From: Phoronis australis | Lineage: Eukaryota; Phoronida; Phoronidae | DNA: 64,000 bases | Reading direction: 5' to 3' | NCBI GenBank assembly: GCA_002633005.1 | Contig: NMRA01000110.1 | Coordinates: 459,850 to 523,849, forward strand | Part shown: positions 13,161 to 25,000 of the stretch, piece after piece | How the letters are laid out: each line of letters starts with the position of its first letter | Position numbering within the stretch: the stretch's first letter is position 1 | Position numbers and translations under genes: made by a program | Notes under the pieces: model-generated | Database searches by the model: none | Seen by the model: only the letters and a program-made list of their open reading frames with translations | What the model was told of the DNA's origin: nothing

Positions 13161-13650
13161 GGGTTTTATCGCCAATCTCTAGTAACCACGTCACGAGCAT
13201 TGTGTTCTCACGCCGATGACTGACTTCTTTCTTTAAAAAAGCGGGAGATTGGTCCAAGTACTTTATGTGATTGTCTGAAGTGTGGCACTAGGTGTCAGTC
13301 AAATAGAAGGGTTACAAAAACTTTCTGAATGGGCGTTTTACTATGACTGAGTTGAATGTTGAGATGACTACAAAGCAACATTGCTTTCAGTTGAAGAGTG
13401 ATTCCTAGCTCACAGCTCCTGTATCCAACTGCATAACTGGTTGATTTTATCTTTTTCATGTACAAGTGATAATGTTGCTCTTCTTGTTACTTTACTGATA
13501 ATTTGATTAAACCTTGTGTAGGTTACTTCCACAGTATTTGGCAATCTGAAATGAACAAAAAATGGGAGATGGGTGAAAGTCATGATCTTGAGCAGAGTAT
13601 TATATTGAAACGTGATTTTATCAAGTGCTGTGGCTTGTGGGGTGTTGAAT

Positions 13651-13820
13651 CAGTTATATCAACGGACATATTATTGGGTCAGTTGTATCAACGGACATAT
13701 TGTTGGGTCAGTTATATCAACGGACATATTGTTGGGTCAGTTATATCAACGGACATATTATTGGGTCAGTTATATCAACGGACATATTGGGCCAGATATA
13801 TCAACGGACATATTATTGGG
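13651..13820. repeat. 29-bp minisatellite, six copies
   Basis: The unit AGTTATATCAACGGACATAT followed by TATTGGGTC is repeated six times, one copy shortened. The open frames across it are repeat artefacts. Confidence 0.92.
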
Positions 13821-13995
13821 TTGTCTGACATGACAACAGGATTTCAAACTCATGATTATTTAATTGCATGTTTAATTAACAATTAAGTTGGGTTGCTGAA
13901 ACATGACTGGAAAAATGGACAGTGGCGATTGTTGTATAAGGACTTTTCAACCACTTTCAGTTCCAACCCATCCCCGTATTTGCCAGCGCCTTTAC

Positions 13996-14060
13996 TTAGA
14001 CTGTTGTCTCAGACAGTGCATTCAATGTTAGACTGTTGTCTCAGACAGTGCATTCAATCT
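13996..14060. repeat. Direct duplication, 32-bp unit x 2
   Basis: TTAGACTGTTGTCTCAGACA followed by GTGCATTCAATG occurs twice in immediate succession. Confidence 0.85.
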
Positions 14061-15513
14061 ACTCATCTGTCACTAACAGGCAATACTCTGTTTACAATGT
14101 TAACATATTTCACTTACAGTAAAGTTGATGACATAATTGTCATTTTCCCTTTTGAACACCCACACTGACCTTGTACTGTCAAAAGTTCATTGTAAAGGTC
14201 ATGGAGGTCACCAGCCTTAAACTTGTATGGTTGAGTGTGTGTGATATGTTTCATTGGTTGTTAAGGTTATCTCAAACTTTATTTAGTGACCTCCATTCTA
14301 AATTATATCAAAAATACCAGGTTATGTCTACCAGTGTAAGTATATATTTTTGAGAAAGAAAAAGATCGAAGATTATAAACATTTAGTTTATATGTATGTA
14401 CCATTATTATTACTGTTATTGTTATTATTATTACAGCCTCAACACTTTTTTAAGTCCAAATTTATTTCATTTGTAAGAACAGTACATCATAGTAAAATAA
14501 TCCTTTGGTCGAATTTGATAAAATCCTTTTTATATGAAAACCTCACTTTACTGCAAGAACTTCCGATTACTCATTTGGTTTTGTTTGTATGACTCTCTTG
14601 ATTTTGTTTCTATGGAAAATTAACTCGCAAAATGTAAGGTACTTTTTAATAAAAACAACAGTTTTAAAACGGCTTGACAGATCTCAGTGTTAAGTGTTTT
14701 ATATAGGCGAAACTGTTTGCCATTTGAAAACCAGGACCAGGGAACATCTACAGAGGTTCATATCTAAAGATTCATGTACAGAGCTCCAATCATTCAATGC
14801 TCTTTCAATGACTTTGCTATAATAGACCAAGCAGAAACAACAAAGGAGCTTAAAATTCCTGAGGCTCTGCACATCAGTTGGTGCAAGCCCAACCTCAATA
14901 GACAACTGGCACACCACAGGTTGTCATTGTTGGTCTAGTTCATTGTCACTCCCTGTTAATGACTGTCTGTGTTTCATGACTTGTTGCTGGGCTTAGCTTG
15001 CTAGGTGGCCACCATGTTCTCTCTCCTTCTGATGATGGTGTTTCAATAAATGACACAGAAACATGTCAAGCCGGTTTTGTTGTTTTTATTAATATTTGCT
15101 GCTACTTGCTATCATAAAGTATTTTTGTGTTAAACAGCAATCCTATATGTCAACCTTATAGTATGCAAAAAACTAGATGTTAAAAGAAAAATCCTAACCA
15201 CGTTTTTGAGATTAATGAATAAATATTGAAATTGGAAAGTTCCAGTGACAATCACCAAGTCGTTTTCGATAACCCATTATCCTAAGTTCAAATCAAGTCG
15301 ATTTCCCGAAGCCGAGAAAAAGCCGGAAATGTTACGAGTCATGAAAACTAATTATTCAGTGAAAATGTAACGTATACATCTAATACCATGTTAGCTATTT
15401 GAACATTAAATCATAATATCAACTGAATTGACAAAAAAACGCAGGAAAGCTTTGTCAACTATTAAACTATATATTTCTGACAGAAAAATGATTTGGGGAA
15501 TTAGAAAATATGT

Positions 15514-15890
15514 TCTATATTTATGTACTATTATTAATATTCCGTCAACACTTTTAAGTCAAAATTTCATTTTTAAGAAAGGTACTTTCTTAGCAAAATG
15601 ACCCCTCGGTCGATTTTATTGAAACCTTTTATAAATGAAAACTTCACCAGTCACCTCAAAAATGCTGTTTGCAATTTTCGATTAGTCTTTTCATTAGGTT
15701 TCTATGACATATCAACTCGCAAAACATAAGGTATTTTTGTAAAAAATAGAAGTCGTATTTGTCTTCATTACGTTATGCAAAAGCTAGGCCTTTATATCGA
15801 AAATGCTTACTGCGTTTTTGATATTGATGAATAAATATTAAGTTTGGAAAGTTTCAGCGAAATCCACCGAGCCGTTTTCGAGAACTTTCT
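15514..15890. repeat. Dispersed repeat, longest copy
   Basis: This segment resembles 14390-14650 in its first part (shared TCAACACTTTT, CTCGGTCGATTTT, AACTCGCAAAA, AAGGTA-TTTTT). It resembles 15105-15290 in its second part (shared GTTTTTGA-ATTGATGAATAAATATT, GCCGTTTTCGA). The element is therefore present at least twice within 1.5 kb, diverged. No coding capacity was recognised. Confidence 0.65.
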
Positions 15891-15968
15891 TTGTTGGCAA
15901 TAGTAATGGAGGACATGAGGTGAATGACAGACAAGAAGTTTAACCTTTAATTCTTACTTTGTTGACAG

Positions 15969-16014
15969 TAGTACCAGAGGCCATGAGAGAATGTCAGACA
16001 TGTCAAGGAAGATG
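15969..16014 (+). promoter_or_regulatory. PAK: Overlapping upstream ATG in PAK 5'UTR
   Basis: After the acceptor at 15968 the first ATG is at 15983, out of frame with the PAK start at 15991. It encodes a 10-residue peptide ending at TGA 16013-16015, overlapping the main reading frame. The upstream ATG has G at -3 and the main ATG has A at -3, so leaky scanning or uORF repression is plausible. Confidence 0.5.
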
Positions 16015-19000
16015 AACAAAGTTCGTGACTTCTTCAAGCCCAAGAAGGACAAGAGGGATAAAAGTTTGGCTGCATCCAACGACGGTCCTTCTGAGATTGG
16101 GGCACCATTTTCCTTCTCACACAACATTCATGTGGGCTTCGACTCGGTGACAGGCGAGTTCAAAGGTCTACCTAGCTCATGGAATACATGGCTAAATACC
16201 TCAAACATTACGTAAGTGATTGGTATTATGACATGATTAGACCTGTCAGTTAAAGTACTACTGATTCATCATGCAGTATTGAGAAACAGATCAGTACTAG
16301 CTCAACCAGGTTAGGAGACTGTAACACCTCATGCACCAGGTAAACTGGACACTTTTGCCTTGTAAAACATCATGGGCCAGGTAAACTGGACACTAATGCC
16401 TTGTAACACCTCATGCACCAGGTAGACTGGACACTAATGCCTTGTAACACCTCATGGACCAGGTAAACTGGACACTAATGCCTTTTAACACCTCATGGAC
16501 CAGGTAAACTGGACACTAATGCCTTTTAACACCTCATGCACCAGGTAAACTGGACACTTTTGCCTTGTAACACCTCATGCACCAGGTAAACTGGACACTT
16601 ATGCCTTGTAACACCCCATGGACCAGGTAAACTGGACACTTATGCTTTGTAACACCTCATGGACCAGAAATAGACAAAGACAAAGGTAAAGTAGGCTGCT
16701 TGTACCAGATACATAGTTGTACCTCAAGAATTTTGGCTGATTACTGAATACCAGCATTGGTAGACCTCTGATAAATTCTTTAACATGGATTGGAAAGACT
16801 GGATATATCCCTGTACCTTGGGTGGAAGCAAATAATAGATTTTGGGTACATGTATATTAAACCTGTCATATTGGAAATAACATGCGTTTGGCTTATCATA
16901 TCGTCATGCTGAAATTCTATGTGGGTGCAATGTTTGTTGAGTGTTCAGAGAAAAATTTCGTCATTGCACCTTTTCATTGTTTTTTATGTTACATGCAAGT
17001 TGTTTTGAATTAGCTGTTGTTGAATCCACTTTCATTACTCTCTGTATATGACTATACTGTGTGTATATTCACTTTCATTTCGCTCTGTACATAGCTACAC
17101 TGTGTGTATATTCACTTTCATTCCTCTCTGTACATGACTACACTGTGTGTGTGTATACACTTTCATTTCTGTCCTTACAAGTTATACTGTGTATCTTCAA
17201 TTTCTCTAATTCTTCCCATTTTCTGTCCTCACAGTAAAACTGAACAGCAGGAGAATCCTGATGCTGTTCTCAATGCACTCAAGTTCTATGACTACTCCAT
17301 GAAGAAGGGCATTGGGCCCTCCAAGTTTATGGTCGCACAGACAACCATTGAACCTGACGACGGTGGAGATGTCGCGGAGAGGACGTCGAGTTCTGGCGAA
17401 TCAGAGGGCAGGCCTATCTCTGAGATCTCCAACGAGGGTCGCGTTGATGAACCAGCGAGACCTGTGCCAGCTCCAAGGAAAGATGTAAGTGATGAGTATT
17501 CAGAGTCACTTGACACAGGTGGTGGTGACAATGTTTCTAGGCAATGTGACTCTCTTTGCTGGGGGAACATTGTTAGTGGTTTGGCAATGACGTAACACAC
17601 TAATAACTTCATTGTGTAATGGGGCTTGATATAAACTGCTGGTTGTTGTTTTGAAATGGAATAGAACCAGGTTGAAATGCACTCTATATAATTTACACAT
17701 GTGTGCAACATTATTTGTCCAGAGAAACACTTAATTAGCAATTGTTTTTTATCACTAAACATTATACACTATGTAGTTCTGTCTTCATGAATTGGACAAG
17801 TGAAGAGGCTAAAGGCCGTTTCTGATTATTGAAGGCTTCTTCAATTTCACTTCTAAAAGAAACCACCTTTTGTGTGTGGGGAGGAGGTAAATCCTGAAAC
17901 AATCTTTTGCTTGGATTTGCGTATTGGTAAATCCTCATACAATCCTTTGCTTGGATTTAGGTGTGGGTAAATGCTCAAACAATCGTTTGCTTGGATTCCT
18001 CAATCAATCCTTTACTTAGATTTGTGTTTGGGTAAATCCTCAGACATCCCTGTCCTTGGATTTGGGTGTGGTTAAATCCTCAAACAATCCTTTGCTTGGA
18101 TTTGTGTTTGGGTAAATCCTCAATGCTGGCTTTCCTCCTGGAATCTTATCTTGCTCTCTTGCTAAACGCTAGGAAATGCTGCGCTGCTTTGATGCTGACA
18201 GCTGTGCTGAAAATACAAATTTGTTTGTTTTTAAATGAGGATAAGATCATTGGGACTTCTACTGAGGTCACACTTGAGATATCAAGATAAAGAAACTATC
18301 ACTCTAATTTTAATACCTGTCACATTTTGTATTTTGTACTTTAAAAGTAGTATTCATCACCTTTAGTTAACAACAAACTTTTGATTTAGGCCACTTATCA
18401 TTATGAAAGTCATTTCACTTCACGTTGCTCCTTGTTGAGGTTTGCAGTGATCGTTGGGTTTGGGTGGAGCTGACTGTTACTGTTTGAGACTAGGAGGCAT
18501 AGATGCTAGGGAGCCTGTTTAGGTGCAGCTGACTATCATGGTTGGAGATTAGGGGGCCTGTTTTGGTGGAGCGGAGTGTTATTGTTTGAGATTAGGGGCC
18601 TGTTTGGGTGGAGCTGACTGTTATTGTTGGAGACTAGGAGCCAGTTTGTAGCAGAGTCTGGTGTCTTGGCTCTTTTGAATTCTGGCTAAAAACAATCCTG
18701 TGGGTGACCTGTTGCATGAAAACCAGGCTAAGGCGGAAAGTTGGAAAACCTCTCTACAACTGGAAGTCAAAAATCCATAGTCTCCTTGAATAAACAAAAG
18801 ACAACTTTTCGAGAAACACAAAACATAACTTCTGGCTATTCGTAGTCGAAGTCAAAAGAGTAAATCCAATATATTATTTAAGAAACAGGTATGTAGATTT
18901 ATGCATTATGTGGGGGTATTGTGCTGTAATGTATCTCTTTCCATCTGGGGCCTGTCTGGTATCTATCAGGTGTCTGTCTGGCATCCATCTTGTGTCTGTC

Positions 19001-22000
19001 TGGTGTACGATTGATTTCGACAGAGTTGATCTGCATTTTGCCTACAGGGGCCTTTTTCTTGTTTTTGATAACTTATTTGTTGCTCTTCTCACTGTCCTCC
19101 GAACTTTGTGAAGAATTACGATGAAGGAAAACAGGTGCGTTCCTATTGAGGAGAACATTGCAGACTTGTTTTTACCCCACCTAGGGGATAATTTAGGCTC
19201 AGTAGCATCGGGCTCTTTGTTGGAAATGTTTAAAATAATGGTTATTTCTTGTATATGTGCTGTGAGTGATGTGGTCATATCCATGCTCTGCGTTGCTCTT
19301 GTCCAGATAATGGTAAGTGGCCAAACTCAAAAGTTCATTTTCTCTCAAAGTTGTTCACAACAGCTTACGTTATTTACTACAACATCAGTAAGCCCATTGT
19401 TGTATTTTGCACACTTGTTTGCTGTAGTCTTCATTGCCTGCCCTCTTCACCTCTGCTCTCTGCACTGCGTAATGCTTTGCAATTTCAGAAAAAGGAAAAG
19501 GAAACAGAAAATGATATATTATACGAAAATGTAGAAAAAAATACAGACCCACCGAAAAATGATATAGGCACAAGCCCTGAATTAAAATTACCACCCAAGT
19601 GTGTGAAGCCGCCGGATGCTGAACAAATACCGCCGATACCGGCGAAACGAAAGACTAAGGTAACTGGGGTTTGATGGTGTTTGGCATGGCTTGTTGTGGG
19701 TTTAGCTGCCCTTATAATTTTTTCCTGCATGTGGAGGTTAGTTTTGATTAATATGAATTTCATTGAGTTTGAGTGTATCGTCTCAGTCTTGAGTGTGGCA
19801 CCAACTTTTGTTAATGATGTTTTGAACAAAATCAGCCTTACGATGAACGAGGCGAGACTAGTTTAAAGCAAAGTATTGTTCAGAATCACTTTTGGTTTTG
19901 TTCAAACATTATCGGTATTGATCATTGTAAGTATTGTTTGAGTTGATTGCGTGGTCAACGGTTATCATCTGAATGTAAGTTGTTGGTAAGATAACTAACC
20001 AGAGTTCTAAATCTACTTTTTGTCAGCATGAGGCTGGATACATGTAGAATGTTGGCAATGATAATCTAAATCAGGTATTGAACACATCATGTGAAAGTTG
20101 CTTGCTTGTGTACTCATCTGGTATTAAGTTTCACATAGGTGATGAGATGTATGTTGGCAATATGACACCAAATTGTTGATGGCAATCTAGTAATGACTGG
20201 TCAGTTGTAGATGATGATCAGATGTTGAACATTTGAGGGTCTGGACTTGTTGTGTTTTAAGTTGATGACTTAAGTATGACTATCACTTGTCATGTCAACC
20301 CAGCTGTGTGGGACAATGACTCTCATACCAGTATAGAATAGACATGCATGTATAATTACTGGTATATTCCTACGTAGAAGGGATTTAATTAAATTTGGCT
20401 GCTCGTCTTTGCTGTCTTACAAAAAGGTTTCAATTGATTTCATCCGTCTTCTCTCTTCGACGTTAGAATGCTCGGGGAAAAAATGAGTGTCTGATATGAC
20501 AACACACAGGGAAATTCCCGTCTACAGGTACATGTAGACGTGGCGGTATTTTTGTTAAAACAGTGTGATGAAGAGCAGTAATGTTTTACAGGAAGTCGAC
20601 GGAATATTCAGGAAATGTTGGGTAATGCTTTGTTTATTTAGTGCTATTGGGTGACCTATATACAACTTGGTGAAAGGGATTACTTCTCTTTCATTTGAAT
20701 TGCATTTGGTTGTTTGAAGGTGAAGGTATGCAGTAGTTGTTTATAAATAAATGCCATCTACATTACAATCCACGGCAGGAGGGGGGGGTTGTTGCATGAG
20801 TCATTTTTAAGTGGTTTAAAAGGATAGGAAACCCCCTTTTGGTGATTTCGATCAATCCTCGTTCTGTCACTTGGTAATCCTGCTCTGGTGTCAGACTGGA
20901 ATGTCAGAAGCACGATTCAACTAAAAACTCATCTTTGTCGCAGATTTGATGTTGAACTTCTTGGTAGAAGGTCTTTCCTTCCAGTAGTTGTTTAACTTGC
21001 CTCAAGTGGCCATCACGCTTGCCCTGTTAGCAGATTTTATGAAGAGTTTTCAAATTTTTGTCCAAACTTTTGTCAGCTGTTAAGGGGAGCAGACCATTAC
21101 TTTATTTCAGTGAAGTTGATGGGAAAGTTGTTTGTCGTATCTGTTCACGGCCAAAACTGGCCAACTTAAACCATGCTTTTTGTCAAAATTGGTTTAGGCC
21201 ATTTCCTGTTGTAAAACAGTGCTATCTTGTTCCTTACTCAGTTTACAAGTGATGCCTTTGCTCGAGATCAGCTGTCTGTTCACTAATTCTTCAGATCACG
21301 TGAAACTTTATGAACTTGGCTTCATGAAGACAATTTATGAACTTGGCTTCAAGAAATGAAAAACCATCAGTTCTTTCCCAGCCCAGAAATTGAACTCATT
21401 TTGAGTGAAGAAAATTTTGAGACCCAATTTCATAATGATAACCAACTTAAGTCAAAATTTATATGTGTTATGCACTCCACACATATAACTGCATTATCAG
21501 GAGTACAAAGATGTCTACTCTGCACTATCAAAGCACATGCATGATCTTTGCGAAAACACGTGCAAGTTCCTCCCCAAATTGCGTGCATGGTCTCCCCAAA
21601 ACACTTGCATGGTCTCCCCAAAACACTTGCATGGTCTCCCCAAAACACTTGCATGGTCTCTCCAAGACACATACATGGTTGCTCCAAAACACATGGTGTC
21701 GCCTAAAAATATTAGGAATTGTTTGTGATGGAAGATAGATTTTGTTGAGGAATTATAAAATATTGAATTGGAATTTTCTTTTTAGAACAGGAATTAAGTT
21801 TTAGTTTTTACTTTCCTGTAGAAGTTCTTTTTTAACTTGTTTGACTAGAATTAATGGTCGTAGTTTTTGTTATCATTTCTTGCTATGTATTTAGGACACA
21901 ATATGGCCAACAGGATGTTGTATAGTACCAATATGGCCGACAGGATGTTATATAGTGCCAGTAAGATACTTTGTCATAGTCAAGTTTTGCACCAACAGAT

Positions 22001-25000
22001 AACAGTTTTTATGCTCACATTAGCCTTGTACAGTCTGTAGGTTTATACTGCATATATTACTTATTCCGTGGGCAGAGCTTAGTCTGCTGATAACACTGAT
22101 AATGATTGTTATTATGAGGTTAGTGTTGATACACTTGTCACCCAGCCATTGTGATACCATTGTTAAAGCTCTTTAATTATCTACCCCTGTATGCTGAACT
22201 ACTGTAGATTGTCACTTTCAGTTTTGTGTTTACAAATTTGTCCTAGGTATTGGTAGTTAAAGAAATGGTTTACGGTTAATGTGTTTCAGTAAATTTTATT
22301 GTTTCCTTTGTACTTGTACTTGGTTGTTAAATCAAAGGCAAAGATTATCTTTACAATTCATTTTATTTATTTGTTATGATGTATAGTTCAGAGCTGTATT
22401 ATTATGTGTATTTTATATAATTATTATGTTATAATTATGTGTAATACTCTTACTTTATGTTGATTTCCTACTAGTTGCTTACAATATTCTTCATATCTAA
22501 ATGTTCAGTTATGGTTACCCTTCATGTGGACAATCATGAGTTTGGTGAAGTCTGCATGATAACTGCTTTACTAATATCTCAACTTTCTCGCTCAATGTCT
22601 AAAGCTTTTTGATTGGTGTAACTTGTGTTGACAGTGAGATGCAGAAGTATGGTGTCTGTTTAGTGAGATGATGTATTCAAAAAGAATGCTATCAATCTCA
22701 GAATGTCATTCTTGACAGACAGGTGGCTCTCTATGTCACTGGCCAGACTTCTGTGTTCAAATTTATTGGTTGTTACACTGACAGTTAACTTGTTATAGGA
22801 ATACGTCTGCTGTTAACTTGTTATAGGAATACGTCTGCTGTTAACTTGTTATAGGAATACGTCTGCTGTGTAAGTGTGTTGAACAGTTTAGTCAACTTTA
22901 TTGAAGATGTCATGGGGCGATTTAAGTTTGGAAAAGTGACACATACACTTAATTCTGAATGTTTATGTACAATTTATTATTAATTTATGCCTTTCCCTAC
23001 ATTCATATCTGCAGAGACAAGGATGGGTGTTCTTGTCGAACTATTCATCTAAATTATTTGAAATTCAAAATGACAGTAAACTGCGTTTCAATTAACAATT
23101 TAGGAAAGTTTCAATTGAATGGTAAAAGTGAAGTTTTACTTTAAAACGGCTCTAAATCCACACCCCTTTTTGAAAGTTAACTTTTGATTTTGAACACTTC
23201 CCATTATGAAATTGGTGTCAAATTGTTCCTTAATAAAAGTGGAGGTGATTTCAGGAGTATTGTTTGAGATCACGGTCCACAAATTGCTATGTCACAATGT
23301 GTCGTTTTATGCCCAAAGCACAGTCGCAAGAAATAATCCAGTTCTCATTTGAGTAACAAACAATTTTATTGCAAATAACTAAAGCAACAGTTTACTTCCT
23401 GAAAGGGCCATTCAACTGAAACATTACCAGGTTGTTTAAAATGTTAGATGAAGTGTATTTTATTATATACATGTCTACAAATTGCTGCTATAAATAATTC
23501 ATCAGAAATTTTTTTGATCCACAATTGTTTTGAGGATAAATGATGCGCCTTAGTCCTTTCATGTAAGTTTCTGTTATATGTAATTAATGTGTTTTAATTT
23601 GTGTGTGAAGAACTGTATTAAATATTCATTTGCATTTTCATGTTCATGTTCTTGTTCATGTTCATGTTCATGTACATTTTCAAGGCAAAAGAGGAAGTTA
23701 GTGAAGTTACAAAGCAAGTTGAAGACGCTAAAATATCCGATGGCGACGCGACTAAAGAGGCACCACCTATTCCTGAAAAAGCACCGCCGGCAGCGCAACG
23801 ACGGGAAAAGCCAGGAAAGAAGAAGAAAATGTCTGACGAGGAAGTTCTAGCCGCATTAAGTAAGATGGCGGGAGGGAACGGGAAATATAGGTGTGAATGA
23901 CTTTGTAGTCATTGTGTGTGATAGTGGTGCATTATGGGAGATTTTGTGAATTACGTTAACGGTAGCAGTTATAGATACGTGTTGTTGTTGTTGTTACTGC
24001 AGTTATTGTTGCAAACAAATAATTGAGCTTTTGCAAATAATAATTGAGAGTGGTGTAATTAAATTGCCCGAAATTTTGATTCTACAGGGAATCTGGCATC
24101 AGAAGGTGATCCGCACAAAAAGTATGATCTTCGCGAAAAAGTAGGCTCAGGGTGAGTACAGTGATGTAGGCTGACATTCCTCTTCAAACAAGTAGACTGA
24201 GTCATCACAGGCAAGCACATTGAATTCTGGGTAAATTTAGCAAGCACATTGAATTCTGGGTAAATTTAGCAAGCACATTGAATTCTGGGTAAATTTAGCA
24301 AGCACAAGTTGATCCAAGTGTTTCATAAATTTCTTGAAGTTCAATCAGGACTCAGAATCACTGTGAGTGGATCATTTCATAGTCCCTCGGTATCCCTTCT
24401 GTTTAACGCTAACGTAGATTTTGATTAAGTGATTTGAGTGTTGTGGGTACCCATTAATTTGTTGTCACTGTTTGTGTGCATATCATGTTGTTACTGTTTG
24501 TGTGCATACCATGCAGCCAATGAGTTTCACTGTCCGGACTGATTAAGTGCATAAGATAAAAGATAAATGTCATTTCTTGGACAGTTATTAAAATACCCAG
24601 AATTTTTACAAGAAATCATGCACCGGATAAACTATTGTAAAACTTTGGTATTGTTAGCACATGTTGGTAAATCTCATTTAACACTTCAAAAACTTGAGAA
24701 ATCTGATAGGGTTGAGTCCACTGTGTTGTGTTCGATGTTTTGATTTTTGCTGGTTTGCACCACTTTTGCATGCTGTAGAATGACGTTAATTATTTAAATA
24801 CTATTTCATCCTGTTTAGCTGGCTAAAAACCAAAATTGAATTAGGCGTTTTTCTCTTATATAATCGGTCTTAAAATTTCCTTTCTATGATAGCACCTGCT
24901 TTCTGTTGCTAAGAAGAACATTGAAATCCTCAACAGGTCAAAACACATGTCGAAAAATCAACTTTATTGGAGTTTGCCTTTGCTGAAATTATAAAATGGT

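Larger units (their letters stand above)
8101..15968. other. Long noncoding stretch, probable PAK intron 1
   Basis: No recognisable coding exon in about 7.9 kb. It holds several minisatellites (listed separately) and degenerate dispersed repeats. For example, 8467-8600 and 8838-8935 share diverged segments, and 14390-14650 and 15105-15290 are diverged copies of 15514-15890. Confidence 0.55.
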
